Source of the DNA: Burkholderiales bacterium
GTDB lineage: Bacteria > Pseudomonadota > Gammaproteobacteria > Burkholderiales > Burkholderiaceae_F
Assembly: GCA_020248865.1 (NCBI GenBank)
Contig: JADCGS010000011.1
Span: 43,035 to 107,034 of the forward strand
Reading direction: 5' to 3'
DNA length: 64,000 bases
Part shown: piece by piece, positions 11,100 to 19,700 of the stretch
How the letters are laid out: each line of letters starts with the position of its first letter
How positions within the stretch are numbered: the stretch's first letter is position 1
Translations under genes and position numbers: made by a program
Notes under the pieces: model-generated
Databases searched by the model: none
What the model was told of the DNA's origin: nothing
Seen by the model: only the letters and a program-made list of their open reading frames with translations

Positions 11100-11909
11100 A
11101 TGAAGACCGACCCGCCTGCGCCCGAACCGACTTTGCCCCCGCCGGTGCCGCCCGACGAGGCGGTCCTGCAGGCCTACGTTGATGATCGCCTGGCGCCGCC
11201 GCAACGGGCGCTGGTGAGCGACTGGCTCGAGCGGCATCCGCAGGTCGAGCAGCGACTACAGCAGTACCGCACGTACAACGCCGCGCTGCACGCGCTGTAC
11301 GACCCGGTCCTCGACGAGCCGTACGACCTGCGATTGCCGGGCCATGCTCCCGCAACGGCGCCCGCAGCCGCGCGTGGTCCGGCACTGGCCTGGGCGGCAG
11401 CGCTCGTGCTCGGTGTAGCGATAGGCTATGGCTCCCACGCGGCGCTATCGGCGCGGGCGCCGTCGGCCGTGCTTTCGATAGCCCGGCAGGCGGCGCTGGC
11501 GCACGCGGCCTACGTGCCCGAAGTACGACACCCGGTGGAGGTTGGCGCCGCCGAGGAGGCGCACCTGGTGGCCTGGCTGTCGAAGCGGCTCGATGCGCCG
11601 CTGAAGGCGCCGTTCCTCGGCGATGCGGGCTACCGGCTGCTCGGCGGCCGGCTGCTGCCGGCGGCGAACCAGCTCGGCGATGCGCCGGTGGCCTTGCTGC
11701 TCTACGAGAACGCCGCCGGGCAGCGCCTGAGCCTGCTGGTGCGGCGCGCGCAGGACAGCCGCGAGACCGCCTTTCAGTTTTCGCGCGAGGGTTCGACCGG
11801 GGTCTTCTACTGGATCGACGGGCCGTTCGGCTATGCCCTGGCGGGTGCGGTCGAGCGGGTGGAGCTCGCCCGCGTGGCGGAGCTCGTGTATCGGCAGCTC
11901 AACCCCTGA
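11100..11909 (+). CDS. Membrane anti-sigma factor
   Basis: 269 residues from the ATG at 11100, just after the ECF sigma gene. A proline-rich N-terminus is followed by a cytoplasmic helical domain (about 20-75: LQAYVDDRLAPPQRALVSDW), a single membrane helix (about 95-113), and a periplasmic domain of about 150 residues. This is the layout of COG5662-type transmembrane anti-sigma factors. The zinc HxxxCxxC motif of ZAS-type proteins is absent, so redox control by that route is unlikely. It presumably holds the sigma factor at the membrane until a periplasmic signal arrives. Confidence 0.85.
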   Translation: MKTDPPAPEPTLPPPVPPDEAVLQAYVDDRLAPPQRALVSDWLERHPQVEQRLQQYRTYNAALHALYDPVLDEPYDLRLPGHAPATAPAAARGPALAWAAALVLGVAIGYGSHAALSARAPSAVLSIARQAALAHAAYVPEVRHPVEVGAAEEAHLVAWLSKRLDAPLKAPFLGDAGYRLLGGRLLPAANQLGDAPVALLLYENAAGQRLSLLVRRAQDSRETAFQFSREGSTGVFYWIDGPFGYALAGAVERVELARVAELVYRQLNP

Positions 11910-11913
11910 AACG

Positions 11914-11939
11914 GCAAGGCCGCCTGCCGGCGGCCTTGC
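11914..11939. terminator. Bidirectional hairpin between convergent genes
   Basis: Perfect 11-bp stem GCAAGGCCGCC / GGCGGCCTTGC with a four-base loop, placed 5 nt after the anti-sigma stop and 28 nt before the end of the convergent cytochrome gene. It lacks a T tract but is symmetric and could serve both genes. Confidence 0.6.
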
Positions 11940-11967
11940 GTGTACCCGATCCGGGGGGATTGGCGCC

Positions 11968-12804
11968 TCAGCGCGCCTGCGACACCATGTACTCGACGGC
12001 AGCGCGGATCTCCGCGTCGCTCGCCGCGGCGGCCGTGCCCCGGGCCGGCATCGCGCCCTTGCCCTTGATGACGCTGGCGGTCAGCGCATCGATGCCCAGC
12101 TTGATGCGCGGCGCCCAGGCGGCCTTGTCGCCCGACTTCGGCGCCCCCGCCACGCCAGCCACATGACAGGCGGTGCAGGCCTGCTTGTACAGCGCTTCGC
12201 CGGCGCCGGCCTTGACCGCGACCGGGGCAGCCGCTGCGACCGGCGGCGGAATGGTGACCACCGGCGCGGCCGCGGCCGCGGGCGCTTCTGGCTTGGCCGC
12301 CTGCGCCGGCGCAGGTGCGGCCGGCTCGGTGAACTTGGCGCCGGAAAGGTTGGCCATGTAGGCGGTGGCGCGCGCCACCTCGATTGGGTCGAGGTCGGGA
12401 TTACCGCCCTTGGCGGGCATGCTCTTGAAACCCTCGACCGCGTGCTTGACCAGCGTCTCGTAGCCCTGCCGGATCCGCGGCGCCCAGGCGGCTGCATCGC
12501 CGGTCTTCGGCGCGCCGGCGACCCCCGGCGTATGGCAGGCCGCGCAGGCCAGCTTGTAGACCGCCTCGCCCGACTGCAGCGTGCGCGCCCCGGCAGCGGC
12601 GGCCAGCACCACGGTGCCTACGGGCTTGAGCCGGTCGGCTACGGCCTCGGGCGTGAGTGAGCCCGAACCGGCGCTGGCGCGCTTGGCCCCGGCCACGTAG
12701 GTGGCGAGCAGGACGATCACCGCCACCGGCACGACGAACGACAGCACGATGATTGCGATGAGCTGCTGCGGGGTCTTGATGAGCGAGGCGTGCTGATCGG
12801 ACAT
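11968..12804 (-). CDS. Membrane-anchored di-haem cytochrome c (cytochrome c5-like)
   Basis: 278 residues. An N-terminal uncleaved helix (about 14-38) anchors the protein to the inner membrane with both haem domains in the periplasm. CAACH at residues 87-91 and CTACH at 210-214 are the two covalent haem sites. Each is followed by a similar c5-type domain (VAGAPKTGD...AWAPRI and VAGAPKSGD...AWAPRIK) with candidate Met ligands in KSMPAKGG and GAMPARG. An Ala/Pro-rich linker of about 40 residues joins them. The two domains look like an internal duplication. It probably passes electrons in respiration; partners are not encoded here. Confidence 0.9.
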   Translation of the reverse strand: MSDQHASLIKTPQQLIAIIVLSFVVPVAVIVLLATYVAGAKRASAGSGSLTPEAVADRLKPVGTVVLAAAAGARTLQSGEAVYKLACAACHTPGVAGAPKTGDAAAWAPRIRQGYETLVKHAVEGFKSMPAKGGNPDLDPIEVARATAYMANLSGAKFTEPAAPAPAQAAKPEAPAAAAAPVVTIPPPVAAAAPVAVKAGAGEALYKQACTACHVAGVAGAPKSGDKAAWAPRIKLGIDALTASVIKGKGAMPARGTAAAASDAEIRAAVEYMVSQAR

Positions 12805-13086
12805 GGCGGGGGCAGGATGGGTGGCGATCGGACCTGGAGGCTTGGCGGCACTCAGGCTCGACGACCTGAGCGCACGATTATATGCGGCCCCTGTGCCGCT
12901 GCTCCGGCTCCCGTGTGAGTGCGGCGTTGCGTCGGGCCCGGCCGAAGCGGCAGCCCGCCGATGTCCTCGGTTGTCCTCTCGGTTGGACTGGGGGTGAGCC
13001 AGCCGGTATCCTCACAACTCGCGTGACGCTCGTCCGGCAGCGCAGGTGGTCACTGCGGCCCCGTTTGGCCACGCGACCCCGTCTTG

Positions 13087-13162
13087 GCGCCCGTAGCTCA
13101 GGGGATAGAGTATTGGCCTCCGAAGCCAAGGGTCGCAGGTTCGATTCCTGCCGGGCGCGCCA
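13087..13162 (+). tRNA. tRNA-Arg (anticodon CCG)
   Basis: A full cloverleaf is visible: acceptor stem GCGCCCG pairing with CGGGCGC, D-arm GCTCAGGGGATAGAG, anticodon stem TTGGC/GCCAA with loop CTCCGAA giving anticodon CCG, T-arm GCAGG-TTCGATT-CCTGC, discriminator G and an encoded CCA end (13160-13162). It reads the CGG arginine codon. No integrase gene or duplicated 3' end was seen nearby. Confidence 0.95.
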
Positions 13163-13180
13163 CTCCCGCCGGCCTCCGCG

Positions 13181-13693
13181 TCAGGCGCAACTGTCTCCCT
13201 GCACCGTGCGGATGCGGGCAGCGGCAATGCACACCGTGCTTGCAGCGCCCCGGTAGCGCATCACCATGCGCCCGAGTACTAGTCCGTTGGAGCCCGACCA
13301 GCGGATGTAGCCGGTGTCGTCGAAGCTCAGCACGGTGCGCGGCAACCCGCGCGTCTCGATCTGCACGCCGCGCTCAGGCGCGACGAACACCCGCAGCACG
13401 GGATCGCCGGCGTCGCGCTCGCCATCGTCGTCAAGATCGCCGTATACCTCCCACCCGCTGCGCCAGTCGCGACCGTCGACCGGGCCGATGGCCACGCGGT
13501 GCCCGCGCGCCACCGCTTCGGAGCGCGCCAGTTCCATCGCCAGCCGCAGCTCCTGGGTGGCGGCGGTCAATCGCTGGCGTGACAGAAAGTCGCTCATCGA
13601 CGGAGCGGCCGTCAATCCCAGTACGGCGGACACGGCCATCACGGTCATCGTCTCAATCAGGCTGAAGCCGCGCTGGCAGCGCAGGGTTGACAT
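13181..13693 (-). CDS. FimT/GspH-like minor pseudopilin
   Basis: 170 residues from the ATG at 13693, preceded by GACGGAG. The type III prepilin signal is CQRGFSLIETMTVMAVSAVL: cleavage after Gly9, then Phe+1 and Glu+5, followed by the hydrophobic assembly helix. The C-terminal part resembles the GspH/FimT beta domain (RSGWEVYGDLDDDGERDAGD). A longer frame adds 22 residues upstream, but the pilin leader favours this start. It points away from the pilin operon at 13950 and is a second FimT-like gene in the locus. Confidence 0.85.
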   Translation of the reverse strand: MSTLRCQRGFSLIETMTVMAVSAVLGLTAAPSMSDFLSRQRLTAATQELRLAMELARSEAVARGHRVAIGPVDGRDWRSGWEVYGDLDDDGERDAGDPVLRVFVAPERGVQIETRGLPRTVLSFDDTGYIRWSGSNGLVLGRMVMRYRGAASTVCIAAARIRTVQGDSCA

Positions 13694-13949
13694 GGCAGGC
13701 TCCGTCGGAAGTGACAGGGCACCATGCTGCGCGGCGGAGGCCTGCTTAGGCAGCGGCATTTGCCGGTCCTGGCCCCGGAATATTCGCGCGCCGCTGGCCC
13801 ACCTCGGACATCGCGGCGCTCATCCGGCCGGATGAGTGCCCGGGTGATCCGCGTGCCGTTCGTCGGCACCGGCCGGCCGGCCTTCGCTTCGTTTGTCATG
13901 TCGAACGAAGTCACGACGACAATTCCGTCACCTTTCGAGCCATCGCACC

Positions 13950-14567
13950 ATGACGTCTGCCGCTCTTCGTTGCTCTGTCTGCTCCGGCTTCACGCTGATC
14001 GAGACGCTTGTAGTCATGGCGATTGCGGCGATCCTGCTGGCGTTTGCCGTGCCCGGTTTTCAGAACATCTTTGCCAGTACGCGGAATGCCGAGGCGGCCA
14101 ACACGCTGATTGCGGCCATTGACCTGGCGCGCTCCGAAGCCGTGCGCACGGGGTCCAACGTGACCGTCTGTCGGTCGAACAACGTTCTTGCCGCGCTGCC
14201 CGACTGCGCCGGAGCGGGTGATTGGGCCGCGGGCTGGGTCATCTTCATCGATGACGTGGCGCCGCAGGGTGTGCGTGACGCGGGCGATACCGAGATTCTG
14301 TTTCGCCAGCAGGCGCTGGACGCTGCCGACGGGCGCGCCAGCCGCATCGGGCCCTCGGTCAATCCTCAGGTGTCGTTTGTGGGCGCCCTCACTTATCAGC
14401 CCAATGGTCTGCGGCTGCCGCTGCCCGGTGATCCGCAGCCGCCGTTTCGTTTTGAGGTCGGCTACCGCACGCAGGCCGAGGCGCCTCCGGGTTTGTCGCC
14501 GCGCTGCCTGCAGGTCAACTTCACCGGGCAGATGACCATCGTCCAGATGCAGTGTCCCGCATCATGA
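13950..14567 (+). CDS. fimT: Minor pilin FimT/GspH family
   Basis: 205 residues from the ATG at 13950. The prepilin leader ends CSGFTLIETLVVMAIAAILL with cleavage after Gly13, Phe+1 and Glu+5. The GspH-like domain has paired cysteines (CRSN...DCAG) and the family segment GWVIFIDDVAP. It is the first gene of the minor-pilin operon; its stop overlaps the pilV start as ATGA. Minor pilins prime pilus assembly with PilY1 at the tip. A 7-bp inverted repeat (13887-13893/13904-13910) lies upstream and may be an operator or hairpin. Confidence 0.87.
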   Translation: MTSAALRCSVCSGFTLIETLVVMAIAAILLAFAVPGFQNIFASTRNAEAANTLIAAIDLARSEAVRTGSNVTVCRSNNVLAALPDCAGAGDWAAGWVIFIDDVAPQGVRDAGDTEILFRQQALDAADGRASRIGPSVNPQVSFVGALTYQPNGLRLPLPGDPQPPFRFEVGYRTQAEAPPGLSPRCLQVNFTGQMTIVQMQCPAS

Positions 14568-15133
14568 TTCCGTTCACCCTCAAGCGCGCCACCGGCCGCC
14601 AGCGCGGCGCCACGCTGATCGAAGTGCTGGTGTCTCTCTTGCTCGTGGCAGTCACGATGCTGGGTCTGCTGGGTCTTCAACTGCGATCCCAGACTTTCCA
14701 AAAGGATTCGATCGACCGCCGCAATGCCGCACTCATCGCCTCCGACTTTCTGGAGCGCGCCACCGGTAACTTTGCCGGCTTTCGCGCCGGGCTCTACAAC
14801 GGTCTGCTCTATGTCGACACATTGCCCCCGCCGGCGCCGCCGGCGTGTGTCAACGCGCAGATCTGCACCCAGGCGGAGATCGTCGCCTGGGACTGGTACA
14901 ACCTGCAGCGCAACGTGAACGCGCGCCTGCCCGCCGGCGTTGCGGCCGTCGTCTCGGTAGCCGCAGGCGGCGTCGGCGCCGCCTCGACCAGAGTGGATGT
15001 GGTCGTGGGCTGGATCGACCCGGCTCGCACTGATCCGTTGCTGAACACCGGCCCCGTCGGGGTGGATCCCCTGTGCGCGGGCGTCGTGGCCGACGATCGC
15101 TACCGCTGCTACATCGCCAGGGCTTACCCATGA
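14564..15133 (+). CDS. pilV: Type IV pilus minor pilin PilV
   Basis: 189 residues from the ATG at 14564, overlapping the previous stop by four bases (ATGA); a GTG at 14552 is an alternative. The leader is RQRGATLIEVLVSLLLVAVT: Gly15 cleavage, Ala in place of Phe at +1, and Glu+5 present. The downstream MLGLLGLQLRSQTF segment is typical of PilV. It forms part of the PilV-PilW-PilX-FimT priming complex. Confidence 0.87.
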   Translation: MIPFTLKRATGRQRGATLIEVLVSLLLVAVTMLGLLGLQLRSQTFQKDSIDRRNAALIASDFLERATGNFAGFRAGLYNGLLYVDTLPPPAPPACVNAQICTQAEIVAWDWYNLQRNVNARLPAGVAAVVSVAAGGVGAASTRVDVVVGWIDPARTDPLLNTGPVGVDPLCAGVVADDRYRCYIARAYP

Positions 15134-16143
15134 GCACAAGCAGTTGCATGAACATTCGCCGCATGCCTCGGCACGGCCGCCAGTCGGGTCGCACGCTGAT
15201 CGAACTGCTGGTCGCAATCGCGCTGGGGCTGTTGGTCCTGGCCGGTGTGGCTTCGCTGTACTTTGGCGCCAGTCGGAGCGGGCGGGTGGCCGGCAATGTG
15301 GCCGCGGTCGAGGAAGGCGGGCAAATCGCGCTGTCGTTGATGGGCAACGCGGTGCGGCGCGCGGGCTATGCCGAAATTGCCGGCACCAACAGTACCGCGC
15401 GTTTCAATCTGCTGTTTGACGGGCCCCACGTGCGCGGCTGCAGCGACGAGCGCGACTTCGTCAACGCCGCGGCAGCCAATCCGGTCAATGCGGACTTCGT
15501 GTGCACGGGCGGGGCGGTTCCCAACCGCGTGGGCGACACGCTGGCGGTTGCTTTCCAGGCGGACGCCGTGCTGGCCGCCGCCCAGGCAGCCACCGTGGAC
15601 TGCATTGGCAACAACCCGCCCAACCGTCCGGCGCCTGCGGCTTTTGCCGGTGCCGCGCCTGGCGGGGTGGTTCCGGTCGTTCAGAACGTCTACTTCGTGG
15701 AGCGCGGACCGGCTGATCTCACCGGCAACCTGATGTGCGCGGGCAATGGCAACCCCGGCCAGCCGCAGCCCGTGCTGAACGGGGTCGAGGACTTCCGCGT
15801 CTTCTACGGTTTTGATCGCGCCGCGTTCCAGCTTGCCGGTGGCACCGGCGCGCCGCCGTCGGCCTCGTCCCTGCTCACGGCGGCCGACGTCAACGCCCTG
15901 CCGCCGGTCGGTCTGCTGACCGGTTGGGACTTCGTCGTATCGGTGCAGGTGTGCGTGCTGGTGCGCACGCAGGACCCGGGCACCTCGCTCGGCAACACCT
16001 TCATTCCCTGCCCGGCCGATGCCGCGCAGGCCAGGAACCCCGCGCTGATCGCGCCGGTGGCGTTGCCGGCCGACGGCGCGTTCCGCCGCGCCTACACCCA
16101 GGTGTTCACCATCCGCTCGCGCGCCTCGCAGTCGCCGTCCTGA
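15130..16143 (+). CDS. pilW: Type IV pilus minor pilin PilW
   Basis: 337 residues from the ATG at 15130, again an ATGA overlap with the previous gene. The leader GRQSGRTLIELLVAIALGLL has Gly20, an unusual Arg at +1 and Glu+5. The following long beta-rich, cysteine-containing domain is the usual PilW size. It forms the tip-priming complex with PilV, PilX and PilY1. Confidence 0.87.
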   Translation: MSTSSCMNIRRMPRHGRQSGRTLIELLVAIALGLLVLAGVASLYFGASRSGRVAGNVAAVEEGGQIALSLMGNAVRRAGYAEIAGTNSTARFNLLFDGPHVRGCSDERDFVNAAAANPVNADFVCTGGAVPNRVGDTLAVAFQADAVLAAAQAATVDCIGNNPPNRPAPAAFAGAAPGGVVPVVQNVYFVERGPADLTGNLMCAGNGNPGQPQPVLNGVEDFRVFYGFDRAAFQLAGGTGAPPSASSLLTAADVNALPPVGLLTGWDFVVSVQVCVLVRTQDPGTSLGNTFIPCPADAAQARNPALIAPVALPADGAFRRAYTQVFTIRSRASQSPS

Positions 16144-16151
16144 GGGCTTCC

Positions 16152-16724
16152 ATGTCGCCGCTGTCCCCCCGCCCGGCTTCCCGCGGCTTCGTGCTGCCGG
16201 TGGTGCTCGTCGTGCTGGTCGTGATGACCACTGTCGTGCTGTTCAACATCCGGCGCGGCGCGGTCGACGAGCGGCTGGCGACCAACGTGCGGCAATTCGT
16301 CACCATGGAGACGGCCGCGACCTACGCGCTGCGCTACTGCGAGATCATGCTCACGGTGTCGCCGCCGGGTCGCGCCGCGCTACCGGGCCTGCCGGACCCC
16401 CCGAACGTGGTCGCGGCACCGCCGAGCAACGGGCCGCCGGCCTGGCGCCAGTGGGCCAACTGGAACGTCACGCCGGTGGGTCTGCCCAATCCGTTGCACG
16501 CGACCGTCGTGCTCGCCCCCGACCTGCTGGGCCTTGAGGTGCAGCGCGCCGAGTGTCTCTTCGAGGACGCCACCAACGAGCTGGTTGTTCTCAACACCAC
16601 GCCCAACGTGGCGAACAACGCCACCGACGTACCCCCCAACTGGCAGAAGTACCGCATCACGGCCGAGGTGCAGGGTGTGGGTGTTGCCCGTGCCCAGAGC
16701 GAATTGCGCATCAGCCTGAACTGA
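16152..16724 (+). CDS. pilX: Type IV pilus minor pilin PilX
   Basis: 190 residues from the ATG at 16152. The leader SRGFVLPVVLVVLVVMTTVV has the Gly-Phe cleavage site but no glutamate at +5 (Val17 there). Absence of Glu5 is known for GspK-type tip pseudopilins, and PilX is regarded as their analogue, so this supports a tip position. The NIRRGAVDERLATNV segment after the helix is typical of PilX. It lies between pilW and pilY1. Confidence 0.85.
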   Translation: MSPLSPRPASRGFVLPVVLVVLVVMTTVVLFNIRRGAVDERLATNVRQFVTMETAATYALRYCEIMLTVSPPGRAALPGLPDPPNVVAAPPSNGPPAWRQWANWNVTPVGLPNPLHATVVLAPDLLGLEVQRAECLFEDATNELVVLNTTPNVANNATDVPPNWQKYRITAEVQGVGVARAQSELRISLN

Positions 16725-16740
16725 AGTGTCCGAGGCCCCC

Positions 16741-19700
16741 ATGAAACAACCGAACCCCTCCCGCCGCACGCCGATGCAGCGCATCGCGCGAGTGCTGTTT
16801 CCGCTGATCACCGCGATGCTTACGGTGCAGCCGCTCGCCTATGCCGCCCCGACCCCCTCGCTGCTGGCGCAGGCGCCTCTGTTCGTCGACAACATCGTGC
16901 CGGCCAACGCATCGTTCATCCTCGATGACTCGCTGTCGATGGCCAGCGGCCGGCTGCCCATGCCGCCCGGGATCACCTCGCCCGCGACCAGCGGCAACGT
17001 GACGGTCATGCGAGAGCCGGCGACCGGCGGCCTGCTGGGCTGGCGCTCGGGCGAGCCCACCGGGAGTGTCCAGGCGCAAGACCTGCTGTATCGCGCGCCC
17101 TCGCTCAACCCTCAGTACTACAACCCGGCGATCACGTACTCGCCCTGGAACAACAACGGCACGCCGATGCCGCAGGCATCGTTCGCCATGACCCCGCGGG
17201 CCGACGGCTTCCGCCCGGGCCAGACGCGGCATGACATGCGCTTCCGCGGTCCCAACTACACATCTTCTCCCAACCTGATGGCGCTGAACACCGCGGTGGG
17301 TGCCAACGCACAGACGTTCACCACGACCGGCGCTGTCCAGTCGCCGTCGTTTGTTGGCGTCAGTGACGGCGGTCAGAACATCGACCTGTTCAGCAAGCCG
17401 ATGGCCAAGACCTTCACCACGACGAGCTGCGTCGCCTGGAACTTTTCCTTCGTGCACAACGTTGTCACAACTCCAGCAGTGACGGCGCCGGCGTCGTGTT
17501 CGGTTAACCGCGTCAACCGCACTCCAGGCCTCGGCCCGCCGTCGCTGCAGGATGAGTCCGGGAACGTCAACCGCACTCCAAGCCCCGGCACGCAGTGGCG
17601 AGAGGAAATCGGCTGCACCGAGACCTGGGGCCCCTGGGGCCCGTTCGGCGGCACGCCTCCGGCCAGTCGCGGGTGCCCTGCGGCCAATGAAGGCGGATCC
17701 CGCGCTGCCTGGACTCAGTCCAACACGCCCGGGCCGGCCTGCCCTGGTGGCACCACCGACATGGGCGGTGCCGAGCCCCGCTGCTGCCCGAACGCGAGCT
17801 TCGTCCCGTCCTTTGTGATTACTCCGGCCGTCACAACCCCGACGCCCTGCTCCGGCACGACGGGGCCTCTGGCGTGCCCCTGCACCGCTACGGCGGCAAC
17901 GGGTATCGGTGGCTGCCCTTCCGGCCAGACCTGCCCGCTGGCCAACACCTGGTACACGGCCCCGAACGACCTGGTTCTGGCGCGCTATTACCGTTATGAA
18001 TTCACCTTGCCGGCCGGCAGCGACGCGCTCCGCCAGTCCAACAAGTCCTGCACCGGCCCCGGCTTCACCGACTGCCGAAACTATCGCCTGGTCGAGATCG
18101 ACCGGGACGTGCCAACCCGGGTGTTTCCGGTGGTCGATGCCGACGGCCGTCCTGCCCGGCGCGCGCCGGCTGCCGGCGAAACCGCCCTGCCCAATCACTG
18201 TCTGTCGCAGGCACCGTTCGACGGGTCCGTCTGCTCCTGGCAGGAGGAGGCGCAGAACTTCGCCAACTGGTACACGTACTATCGGTCGCGCCTGTTTGCT
18301 GCGATCGGCGTGTCGGCGGCTGCGCTGGCCAAGGTGACTGCGGGCAACAATGCACGCGACCGGCTGCGCCTTGCCTACGGCTCGCTCAATTACTTCCCCA
18401 CCGCGCCCGACCCCTACGCGCCTAATCCGAACCAGACCCGCCTGCCCAACACGCTCACCGTCGACCCAACGGCCGGTGCGGAGGACAACGCCGGCATCCT
18501 GGTGCGCGGCGTGCGGGAGTTCCTCGAAGGCACCCCGGAACGCCAACAGGCCTTCAACTGGCTGTTCAGCCTGCGCGCTATCGGCGCCACGCCCAACCGC
18601 GAGGTGCTCGACTCGGTCGGCCGCTACTACACGCGCACGGACCAGCTGGGGCCCTGGGCCGACAATCCGGGCGCAGGCGGAGGCCGCCCGCAGGCCGCGC
18701 ACATCCCCTGCCGGCGCAACTTCACGCTGCTCATCACCGACGGCGAGTGGACCAACAGCGTCAATGTCGTACCCACTGCGCAGTCGCAGCCGCGGCTCGA
18801 AGACATGCCCTCGCCGGTGCGCGCCAACCCGCCGCTGGCGTCGCAGTCGGCCGCGACCATCTTCAACGCGCGCAGTCAGGACGGGCCGATCCACACCGGG
18901 CCTGGCGGGCAGACCTACCAGTACAAGCTGGCCAGTGAGCCGCAGTGGACGGTGACCGGCAACCCCACGGGAACGCTGACCGATGCGGCCCTGTACTACT
19001 GGTCGCGCGACCTGCGGCCGGACCTCGACAACACCCTCCCGGCCACCAGCACCAATGAGGCGTTCTGGCAAAGCATGACGACCTACATCGTCGGCTTCGG
19101 CATCACGGCCAGCCGCGACAACGCCGCCACCCGGAACGCCGTGGCCGCCAAGACGGCGCCGTCACCCGTCTGGCCCGCAGTCAACACCACGGCCGGCGTC
19201 ATCACTGATCGCGACACCACACCGGTCAACTGCGGCTTCAACACCACAACCAACCCGTCGGGATGCGGCCGGGTCGACGACACCATGCGGGCCGCGCTGG
19301 CCGGCCGGGGGGACTTCCTGGCGGCCAGCAACGTCGAGGAACTGGCCCGCAAGGTGGCCGATGCGCTGTCCAAGTTCGACGCGATTTCGGCTGCGGGTGC
19401 CGCGCCGGCGGCCACCCGCTCGCGCGTGGAGGCCGGCGACCGTGTGTTCGTCGCAACGTTCAAGACCAACGACTGGTTCGGCGAGCTGAAGTCGTATGAC
19501 GCGGTCACCTACGTCAACGAGCTGACCACGTCGGGTGAGCTGTCAACGACGCCGCAGTGGAACGCCTCCTTCCCGGCGTGGGACACGCGCGCCATCTTCA
19601 CGTCCACGGGCTCCGTTGGGGCGGGCGTGCCGTTCCTCTACGGCAGCCTGACCCCGGCGCAGAAGACCGCGGTCGGCTCATCCAACGTGGTCGATTACGT

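Noticed and set aside
13087..13162. tRNA-Arg as the attachment site of an integrated island carrying the pilus genes
   Set aside because: No integrase, no second copy of the tRNA 3' end was seen, and the pilus operon has the same composition as its surroundings.
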